Assembly (NCBI GenBank): GCA_030068145.1
Contig: JAPJBO010000014.1
Location: 558,001-622,000, forward strand
DNA from: Diplonema papillatum
Taxonomy: Eukaryota; Euglenozoa; Diplonemea; Diplonemida; Diplonemidae
Direction of reading: 5' to 3'
Length of the DNA: 64,000 nt
A program made the position numbers and the translations under genes. Below, piece after piece: positions 1-8,717 of the stretch. Position 1 is the stretch's first letter. Every line of letters starts with the position of its first letter. The notes beneath the pieces were generated by a model. That model saw only the letters and a list, made by a program, of their open reading frames with translations, was not told the origin of the DNA and searched no databases.

Positions 1-352
1 AGCTAGCGGACGATAGCGGACGCACTTCCCGAGCTAGCGGACGATAGCGGACGCACTTCACGAGCTAGCGGACGATAGCGGAGGCAGTTCCCGAGCTAGC
101 GGACGATAGCGGACGCAGTTCCCGAGCTAGCGGACGATAGCGGACGCAGTTTTCGAGCCAGCGGACGCAGTTCCCGAGCTAGCGGACGATAGCGGACGCA
201 GTTTCCGAGCTAGCGGACGATAGCGGACGCAGTTTCCGAGCTAGCGGACGATAGCGGACGCAGTTCCCGAGCTAGCGGACGATAGCGGACGCACTTCCCG
301 AGCTAGCGGACGATAGCGGACGCAGTTCCCGAGCTAGCGGACGATAGCGGAG
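1..352. repeat. 31-bp tandem satellite (about 11 copies)
   Basis: A 31-bp unit starting AGCTAGCGGACGATAGCGGA repeats from the first base to about 352. Each unit contains two near-identical TAGCGGACG sub-motifs, so it probably arose from a shorter repeat. Units differ mainly at CACTT/CAGTT, and one around 155-170 has a deletion. The array is cut by the left window edge, so its full length is unknown. Confidence 0.95.
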
Positions 353-1170
353 TGATCAAGGGCCCCCCACGTTCTACATGTTGAGCAGGGGTTGCCATGT
401 AGCCCGTACCGGTCTAAGCCTTCATTGCAGCTTCCATAAGCACCCCCGTTGGGACGGGTCCGACGGTCCGTTCGTCATCAGCGACATCGGGCGGGAAAAA
501 GTAAATAAAAAGAAAGGGGAAAAATGGGGGTGTGGGTGGAAGTCAAGGGGGGGGGGGGGAGGGACCTACCCACCTCTCTGCCAAATTTGCGGGAAAAAAT
601 TCCGCGATAGTAATAATCCTCTCCCCCTTGGTTATCATGAATACATCATATGAAGAGTAGCGTTGGCACTCTTACTTAGCAACCTGCGAAGAAAGGCACA
701 CCTCGAGCCGCTGTTTCCGAATCGCGCGTGGCCCTTCTGCGTCCCGTGCATGAACAGAACAGGGAACATTCCGCCGCCCGCGCCGCCATTTGAGCTGTTC
801 AGGCAGCTTCCTGCGGTCATCCCCGGCGCTTTAACCTGGCTGCCCCCCTGATCTCCTTTGTTTCGTGAGAGTCGAATGGGCTCCCTTCTTTTTTTTTTTT
901 TTTTTTTCCCCCCCGACGACTAGTGTCAGACTAGCCTACCCGAAGGCAGTTGATTTCTTTAGGCAAGGTTTCTCTACCGGCGGAAGTTGTTTGGGTTAGC
1001 GTTTTCTTTTTTTGCGCCCCTTCTCCTCCCTGTGCGGTTTTTTGTGTTTCCGAGGATGAAAGCCAGTCCGTTTCGTGCTTCCGGCGATTTATCGTATCTC
1101 CGAGTTAGAATTGATCTCGTGCATGAGCCGGGTCGCCCACTCTGTTGCCTTTCCACGGGGCTCCTGGTAG
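353..1170. other. No gene seen; G- and T-tracts
   Basis: Short open frames occur on both strands but none has recognisable protein character. A G-run lies near 549-561 and a 20+ nt T-run followed by C-run near 888-915. I see no RNA gene. Confidence 0.5.
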
Positions 1171-1610
1171 ACAGCTGTGACTCGAGGAGGCCGCCAGTTG
1201 CAGTTGCAGGCTGCGGGTTAACCTGGAGTCTTAACTATGCCTGTACCGAAGCCACCGCACAGCAACATCCAGACTTCATGACAGCTGTGACTCGAGGAGG
1301 CCGCCAGTTGCAGTTGCAGGCTGCGGGTTAACCGGGACTCTTAACTATGTCTGTACCGAAACCACCGCACAGCAACATCCAGACTTCATGACTGTTGTGA
1401 CTCGAGGAGGCCGCCAGTTGCAGTTGCAGGCTGCGGGTTAACCTGGACTCTTCACTCTGTCTGTACCGAAGCCACCGCACAGCAACATCCAGACTTCATG
1501 ACTGCTGTGGCTCGAGGAGGCCGCCAGTTGCAGTTGCAGGCTGCGGGTTAACCTGAACTCTTAACTATGCGTGTACCGAAGCCACCGCACAGCAAGGACA
1601 GCCTGGCAGA
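1171..1610. repeat. 110-bp tandem repeat, four copies
   Basis: Copies begin at about 1171, 1281, 1391 and 1501, each starting ACAGCTGTGACTCGAGGAGG or a close variant and containing CTGTACCGAAGCCACCGCAC. The last copy runs into a related duplication (about 1575-1790) that repeats the CTGTACCGAAGCC segment with a new CAGCCTGGCAGAGGCA segment. Open frames through it are a by-product of the repeats. Confidence 0.9.
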
Positions 1611-1799
1611 GGCACAGCGCGGGTGCAGCAACGCGTCCAAATCCAGCTGGTCGCCAGGACACTGTCTCAGAACCTGGACTCAAAAATATGCCTGTACCGA
1701 AGCCACCGCACAGCAAGAACAGCCTGGCAGAGGCAGCAACGGTTTGGCTCGTCCAAATCCAGCCGCACTGTCTCAGAACGGAAAGATCAGAAACAGACT

Positions 1800-3925
1800 C
1801 GGGACGCTTTTTTTCTTGCGGAGTTTTTTTTTTTTTTTCCCGTCAACTCTGGCGCGGTTTTCTTTTTGTTAAAAAGAAGACCAGAAAGAAAAACAAAAAA
1901 AAAAAAAAACGTCTGATGTCTGCGGGTTCTCTTTCTGCTTCGTTTTTCCGGGCGGCGCCGGGTCGTCTGTTCAGAACCGAAGCAAGAGCTCATTTCGTGC
2001 GCTTTAGGGGGGTTATGTGCTCAACATTGCACGGGGCCCGTGTGCACCGTGTTTCGGTCCTCATAAAGGCTGGGGGCGAGCGTGACCTGTTGACCGAAGC
2101 TGGCGTTCTGCGGTGTGGTCGGACACGCTCCTTTACTCCAGCTACAGAAGCCGATAGTCTCCTCAGGTAAAAGGCATAAGGCTTCCAGCGGAGCCCACAG
2201 ACCGTGCAAGCTTTTGGAGTGAAACGGTCCGCTTGGACCCCGATTTCATAGTCTCCGGGTGACCTTCGTGCCCACGATTAAAGAGATACGGGACGTTAAC
2301 GGGCCTGTGGTCAATAGGATCGTCAATGTGTCACCACTTCAGATCTCTGCATCCGGGTTGCGGAATGTTCACGCATTCCCTTTCGGCAATCCTGCACGTC
2401 CATCAGTCCACACCCGACTTCGCATTCGTCTCGAGATGTCTCGAGACTTGCACTGAGGTCTGTGGCCATCACACCGTGATGCGTACTATGGGGCAGCAAC
2501 CAGGATTCGCACCGCCCAGCGGGTCTTGGTAGGTGAGTTGCGACATTTCCCCACAAGCGAGCAAACCCAGGCGTTTGAAATCAACCCGCCCTCATGACTA
2601 CAAACTCAATGCCAAGATAACCCGTGACAGGTCGACCGCCACCACCCTGTTACAAGAGCACGACTGATGATGCCTGGTATTGGATTAGTCTCGTGTACCA
2701 GGCGAAACTAAGGCGGCGGGTCTGTCACTAGGGCAACAGGAACACACTGGTAGGTGAGCAGCGACACCTCCCGAAAGTGAGCCAAGGGCGAAGGACGCAT
2801 CTGCGACTGCTGCCCCACACGCAGAACGCGGGAATGGGAACGTGTTTTCCCCAACTACTTTGAAGCCCCTTCCCGACCGTAGCATCCGAGAGAGGTGCAA
2901 ACATGGAGGGTGCTACGGTAGCCATGCATGGGTCTTGGGCGCGTGCCTCGTGCAGGGCGGGTGCTTTGTGATCCGCCGCGAAGTTCTCTCTGGTGCAGTC
3001 CGGAGAGATCGGCGCCGGGTTTGGGCCCACAGCCGGTTCCCTCGGCGGCAACCTTAAGGGAGAGAGAGCGTAGACACAATCCATCTTAAAGAGGACCACA
3101 CTCTGCACGTCTTATCCTGTGACGACTCATCCAACTGGGTGAGCCGGAGCTCGCGTAGCAAGCCTTTGTCGACGTCATAAGTGGGCTGATACTGCAGACA
3201 CACGCGAAAAAAAACGATCACCCCCGAGGCAAAGCTTCTCGCAAAAACTTCTTGCACTCAAGAAAAAAAAGTACGCCAGGCTCCTTGCTGCAACGAGGGC
3301 CAGGCAGTATCAGAGAATTAAAGGCTAAACTGCAGCCGTGGCTGCGTGGACTGCGTGAATTGGTTTGCAGACCGGGAGGGCGGCTCTCTGGGAGGGACAG
3401 GGGCGGGGGTAGTCGCGCCTTTTCAGTCCCAGTGCCTATCCTCCGCCCGCATGCAGTTTGTTCTTAGTCACCGGTATCGAGCTCCGAAAGAGAGAGACAA
3501 TCTCTTCGGGAAACTTCTTTACCGTCGGTCTCAAACGGTGCCGCACTCCTCGTTGGTTTTCAACTTTGCACGCAAGCTTGCACGGTCGAGTTCAGCCTCA
3601 GAAGCGGGAGTGAAAGAGGGTGTGCCCGAGACACTCTAAAAGCGGATGTGCTGCGACCAACAACGCGTGGAAATGCACACGAAAAGCGGGTGTGACACCC
3701 GCCTCTCCCCGACCTGTAGCTCCAGCTTCTAAGGCTAGACTTCACCGTGTGAGCGCAGGCGCCGTCGTCGACGCTCTGTTCGCTGTTCCACGCACGCGGA
3801 GGATGAGAGGGAGAACCTACAAGGAGAACCGCCACAAAGCCGGAGTTTCTTGTCACCCGAATCCGGTAGAAGGCAACACTGCGCTGCAGTGGCTCTTAGT
3901 AGGGTTTTTCAGTTTGCCCTCACGT
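1800..3925. other. No gene seen
   Basis: T-rich and A-rich tracts at 1827-1838 and 1894-1909, then mixed sequence without a convincing coding frame. Around 2015-2080 there is a weak match to the dispersed family described at 13492 (shared GTGTTTCGGTCCT segment). Confidence 0.4.
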
Positions 3926-4118
3926 GAGCCGGTCCACCCCCGGCTGATAGACTGAGCCGGTCCGTCCCTACCTCTTGAACCTGCATCGAAGTGCCCGCTG
4001 CTTCTCACAGTGAATCACGGTCTATCAGGTCCATCCCTAGTCCCTAGAGCTGCATCGAATTGACCGGCGCTGGTTTCTTCGGTCTATCACGGTCTATCAA
4101 GAGGGGGTGGACCGGCTC
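3926..4118. mobile_element. MITE with perfect 16-bp terminal inverted repeats
   Basis: The left end GAGCCGGTCCACCCCC (3926-3941) is the exact reverse complement of the right end (4103-4118). A second inner GAGCCGGTCCGTCCC at 3953 matches the start of the related copy at 45015. The interior holds repeated CACGGTCTATCA motifs. There is no coding capacity, so this is a non-autonomous DNA transposon. Relatives lie at 27658, 34209 and 45015. Confidence 0.85.
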
Positions 4119-4914
4119 AGACTGCATGTATGAATAAGGGCTCTACACACCCTGCACGCTACACAGGAAGCCCGATGCAAGGAATGTGCGAAGATGTGCC
4201 TACACAGCGGAGACCTGTTGCCGGTATAAACAGCAACATCGTAAAGGAGATGGCCCGGGGCCGCGGATGCAATACAAAACCCTCACGAAGTCGCGTCACA
4301 CCCAGTGCTGGTTCTTCTGGTGGGGCGCAATCCATGGTCAGAGAAAATGCGCTGACCGAACACTTTCTTTTTTTGGTGCTGCTGAGCCAAACAAAGACAG
4401 ACGTTTTTGGGTTGTTTGTTGCCGGCGGACTGTTTCTCATTCGGGATCCGGAATCCCAAAAAAGCACTTGCATAATACGTCGAATTGTAGGTGAACCGCA
4501 CTAGCTAGCGAGGGCGAACAGATTCACTCTTTTTTTTGGGTTTTTTTTTGCTATGAAGAGACAGGCACAGCCTGACGCGCGTGGCAAAAAAAAGAGAAGA
4601 AAAAAACAGAGCGGGATGCATGCAGGCAGGATAGCGAGTCTGATTCGTCAGTGACTGACTTACATCGCTCGCCGCCACACCCATGTTACGAGAACACAGG
4701 CAAGTTCTCAAGGAGGAGCCCTCTGTGACCCGTCTGAGCAATCGCGTTGAAAAATACACGGGTGCCCGCCATGCGCGCAACTGCGGCTCGCTAGAAGGCA
4801 ACGGTGGCAACCCGCAAAGCAAACTCGAGCACAGTGGACACGGGTTGCCGTGTGCAGCATCAATAGCTGAAGTGCAGGGGGGAGAAATCGTTTGATGTTA
4901 AGACAGAACCCTGC
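4119..4914. other. No gene seen; diverged dispersed-repeat sequence
   Basis: No convincing coding frame. About 4640-4880 is a diverged match to the tail of the repeat family at 50466-50890 (shared ACAGTGGACA...GGTTGCCGTGTGCAGCA). Confidence 0.4.
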
Positions 4915-4967
4915 TTCTCAGGCATGATTGATGCCAGCATCAAGTCTTCTTCGAAAAAGATCTTGTA
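4915..4967 (+). repeat. Dispersed palindrome element (family R1), partial
   Basis: Contains a variant of the family core TTGATGCTAGCATCAA (here ATGCCAGCAT) followed by GTCTTCTTCGAAAAAG. The upstream CTTAGTTTAATG part seen in longer copies is missing. Confidence 0.7.
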
Positions 4968-4969
4968 GA

Positions 4970-5045
4970 GAGATAGCGAGACGAGTTGGAGTACAGGGAC
5001 CATCCCTCCGAGAAGTTTCCGGTCGCCTCACTGCGAGGGGTGAAG
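4970..5045 (+). repeat. Dispersed repeat family R3 (GACGAGTT...GGGACCAT)
   Basis: Shares GAGACGAGTTGGAGT, CAGGGACCAT, TCTCCGAG and TTTCCGGTCGCCTCACT with copies at 41891, 42233 and 60622. No coding capacity. Confidence 0.75.
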
Positions 5046-6367
5046 TTACGATGTTATCGGGATAGCGACCGGGTTATTTAACCGAATTGAATAAATCCCA
5101 CCCTTTGTAGCTCTACTTCCCTAATGTCATTCACTGTGTCGCCTCCATCCCTCCTATGTCTCTTCAAATCATGCGGATGCCGTTTGCAGCGCCGAGCACC
5201 GCAGGTGTAAAGCCGGGTTGAGTGTCGGGTGCAAACGAACAACCAGTCACAATTCTGTGCGCTTAAAGTCTGGCAGCAGTAAGCATCACGACGCAAGTTT
5301 CAAAATATTTCCCATCCTCTTCAAGATAGGTAGCCGGAAGGCTCTCAAGCTCGTTTAATGCGCCAGTGTAGTGCCCGTAGGACATTTAGGAGCATCACAG
5401 ACGTACCCTGCTATTGGCTCGCTCTTCTAATTAAAATTTGGATATGACATCAGACGTTGACTACCGCACGTGAACACACTTGTGATTTTCCGTACGTGCA
5501 GAATTCCGTACGTATTTCCGCACGTGTTTTCCGCGCGTCTCGGGTAAGCAGCCTAACAAAACACGCACACGGATGTATCAAGGAGAAGGCCTACTGCGAA
5601 GTCTTCCGTCCTCGATGAGACGCGTACTCCCCCCCGGCGGCAGTGGCACGGAGTCCCTGCTGGTGACCCCAACAGACGGCGACCGGGGCTAGAAGAAGGG
5701 TCGCCCAGGAACACCGCGGCGGAAGAAATGTAAAGACGAGAGTTTGTCCAGAGGCTTTTCGAGGCTTTCCATGGTTGAAACTGTCAGCGGGGAAAGAAGG
5801 CCCTGTTGTCGAGTTTAACTCTAATCTGACTTCGTGCAGCGACACGAGAGGTGTAGAATAGGTGGAGAAGGCCGCAACAATGAATACCACTATCTCTCGT
5901 TGTCGCTTTACGTATCCGATGATGGAAGGACGAGGTTGTTCAGGCGCGCAGAAAGCCTGCTGGGGATCGGTGGGTCAAACTCGAGAAATTTCCGACTCCA
6001 AACCGACGAGCCCGGACCTCCCCATGGAGTCGCAGTCGACCCTTCCCTGCAAGTGTCGCGGTTTGGCGGTCTTTTTTGGTCGGGTTCGCGAATTCATGCA
6101 CAACAACAGCTAGACAGCTCCAAGCAATGCTACGGGGGATAGTGATGGATCCGATAGACCGTGGTGGACGCGGCGAATACCGAGCTTGGGTGAAGGGGCT
6201 ATACTGCCACATCAGATGTGATGTAGCACCGGTGCTTTGTTAGTGCAAGGCAGGCACTGTTCACGGGCTAGTGTTGTAGTGTGAGCAGTACGGGCATCGA
6301 ACCGTTGAGCCCTCGCGGAATTTAAGCAGCACGAGACCGTTGGGCGACGGTGAGGCTTTTGTCCCCA
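5046..6367. other. No gene seen
   Basis: Short frames only. A cluster of related ACGTG-containing words (CGCACGTG, CGTACGTG, GCACGTG) lies at 5465-5540. No family can be assigned. Confidence 0.4.
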
Positions 6368-8443
6368 TCATTCGGAACTCCCCCAGTCGTCTTTGCCCCA
6401 TCCGTCGTCCTTGGCCCAGTCATCAGTGGCATCGGGTAGGTGCGCGTGTTCCTCTGCGTCGTCGTCGCCGGCGTCCCAGCCTGACGAGGGAGCCGGCGCC
6501 GATTTCGTCCGGTTGCTTGCCTTCATTCCCTTTTTACTCAGCTTTCCAGACGACGGCTGCTCCTCGTCCTGATTTTGCCACGATGGTGCCGATTTCTTGA
6601 GCTGTAGGGGTTGTTTGCTTACTGGAGGGGTGAGGAGGGATTGGGTGTGTGGATGGAACAGGTCAATCGAGTGATAGCACGACTTCAAGGCGGTGCAAGC
6701 TTGCAAGATCTTCTGCCCCTCCAGCTTTTGACGGTAGGTATTGGACTATATGTAGGGTATCGGGGAATTAGGGTTCGATTCCGGAAAGGGAACCTGAGAA
6801 ATGGCTACCACAGCTAAGGATGGAGCACCAGTGTGCGTGAGGTCGGCGGTGATTTTCTACCTGCAAAGGGGATGCCCCCCCCCCCCCCCATTCACCCAGG
6901 GGTCAACTGGTCCTGCGGAATTTGCTCCCATTTTCGACAACGGACAAGGTGAAGCGTACCGTCTTTTTCACCTTCTTCTGCGGTTCCATCTTCAACGGCT
7001 TCGCGACAGGCCTTCGCGTGTCCGGTTTGGCGGGCCTCATTTCTTCGTCGTCTTCTTCGTCATCCTCCGCGTCAAAATCGTGCGCCAGGTCTGTGTATTC
7101 TCGCTCAGGCGCCGCGTTGTCCTCGGTAGCAGTCCTCGCGTGCTCGTAGAACGCTTTCCCTCGCACGTATAGGAAGCCGAAGACCTGGTCGAGCGCGTAC
7201 CACGCGTAAAGCCCGGCCAGGCAAACCCAGTACCACACCAGTTTCCACATAGGCTTCTCGTCGGGCTGTGTGCGAAAAGTTGAGTTGCAAGAAAGTATTC
7301 TTCGCTTTTTCTCACGAACGGGGGGGTCGGTCCTGCTTTTGGCTTCGTAGGTTCTCCCGACTCCCAACAAAACGTGGTTAGCACAAACTCAAGAGGTCTA
7401 GTCAACTGTTCCGTGCAGTACTATTGGCATACTTTCAAGAAAAGAAATAGCGTTTTTTTGTGCTTTCGGCGATCTCGTCAGTTGCCTGCTGACGGCGTTA
7501 TTTTTGGTTGGCTTTGCAATTTTTAGAGAGAACCGGGGGTTTACGGTCATTCGAGAATGTTCCTCTTGCAATTTTTAGAGAGATCCGGGGGTTTACGCAT
7601 GCAATTCAGCAGATCAGCAGCAATTCTAAGCAGCCAACAAAATATTTCACTCTAAAAAGAGCGCGCGCTAAAATACGTCGAATTGTCCGGCACTAGGCAA
7701 CAAAGACACACGTGCTGCCACTGCCGCAGATACGACACGCACACTAATCCACGATACCTAAAGAGGAACATTCTCGAATGGTCACCCGGAGACCTCATGT
7801 GGGTATCTCGGCACTGGGTATCTAGTGGGAAGGGATCTGGTTGTAGTCCGGGGCAGTCTTGTTTGCGGGGAATGCTAGCTAAGACTGCATGCGCGGTGCC
7901 AGGTGTTTCGACGTAGCTGTCGCTTGGTGGTAGTTTGATGCGGCGAGGACGTACGGGAGTGCCGTGGCATGGATGTCATTCTCGTACAGGACTACTCGGA
8001 AGGGATCTGGTTGTAGTCCGGGGCAGTCTGGTTTGCGGGGAATGCTAAGTGAGCTAAGACTACATGTGCGGTGCCAGGTGCGTCGACGTAGCTGTCTTGA
8101 TGCGGCGAGGACGTACGGGAGTGCCGTGGCATGGATGTCATTCTCGTGCAGGACTACTCGCGCTCAATCTCTAGCGTTCAGTGGTTCGAGCAGTTATTGG
8201 AAAACTGCGTGCCACGTGTGATGGCGTCGGGATCTTCGAAGGATGAAATATCACCAGATACATGAGGCAACCGTGCGCGGCGTTTAAAACATTGTTGAAA
8301 CACACCTGGCCAAGGTGGGCACATTTCTCCCACGACATCCCAAACCACTCCGCAAACTTCCCCGTCAGGTAAAAGATGATCACCGTGATGACAAAGAAGA
8401 GGGTCGTCGACGTCGCGGACCCCTGCTGAGCGTGTAGCAACAC
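6368..8443 (-). CDS. Multi-exon membrane protein with acidic, Trp/Asp-rich tail; 5' end unresolved
   Basis: Exons read on the minus strand. The last is 6601..6368 (77 aa plus stop) and the middle one 7265..6960 (102 codons). Donor GTACGC after 6960 and acceptor CCTACAG before 6601 are both phase 0, giving a 358-bp intron. An upstream exon, open from about 8443 to a possible GTGATA donor after 8255, is also phase 0 and encodes a hydrophobic helix (LFFVITVIIFYLTG). The middle exon has a second helix (WKLVWYWVCLAGLYAWYAL) and then an acidic D/E stretch; the last exon ends with repeated DDW/DDGW motifs. The open frame at 8443 starts with GTG, so an earlier exon is likely. Expected to be a membrane protein with a cytosolic acidic tail. 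I do not recognise the family. The 6960/6601 junction is firm; the 8255/7265 junction is tentative. Confidence 0.6.
6695..6840 (+). rRNA. 18S (small subunit) rRNA fragment inside an intron, pseudogene-like
   Basis: The plus strand carries the conserved SSU rRNA block GGGGAATTAGGGTTCGATTCC (6762-6782), followed by AACCTGAGAAATGGCTACCA (6791-6810). It is preceded by CTTCTGCCCCTCCAGCTTTTGACGGTAGGTATTGG-like sequence, in the same order as in 18S rRNA upstream of that block. Similarity fades near 6695 and 6840. There is no rest of an rDNA unit, and it lies antisense within the last intron of the membrane-protein gene, so it is most likely a degenerate inserted fragment. A role as a fragmented rRNA piece is possible but unsupported. 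Confidence 0.8.
7833..8160. repeat. Direct repeat of about 165 bp, two copies
   Basis: Copies at about 7833-7998 and 7999-8160 both start GAAGGGATCTGGTTGTAGTC and include GCGGCGAGGACGTACGGGAG and GTGGCATGGATGTCATTCTC. The second copy lacks a short CGCTTGGTGGTAGTT segment. They lie in the putative large intron of the membrane-protein gene. Confidence 0.9.
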
Positions 8444-8717
8444 TTGGCGATTCTGCTTTTTTTTTTAGACTGTTTCTTTTTTTTAGAGTGAACGTGTACG
8501 CGCGGGGAACCTGGTAGTCTGTTTCCTGTCAGTCCGTCAACTTCAGCTAGCAAAAGACGTAACGAATTAAATCGAGCAGCGGCTCCTTCGATTTATGAAC
8601 ACCAGAACAGTACTGTCCTGTTCACGAGAATGCAGCGTCACCGAGGGATGTGGAAAACGCACGCGGGCGGAACAAGCTCTGCTCGTTCCGGTCAAGGAAC
8701 GCTGTTTTGCCGGCGAT

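Noticed and set aside
1-352. CRISPR-like array of regularly spaced repeats
   Set aside because: Units are contiguous with no unique spacers. Eukaryotic context; a simple satellite.
4480-4502. GTAGGTGAACCGC resembling the 3' end of 18S rRNA
   Set aside because: Only about 13 bases match and neighbouring sequence is unrelated. The nearby AATACGTCGAATTGT is shared with 7670, so it belongs to another repeat.
6290-6310. tRNA-like T-arm (GGTTCGATGCCCG on minus)
   Set aside because: Stem pairing around the loop does not reach five base pairs, and no D-arm, anticodon arm or acceptor stem could be found.
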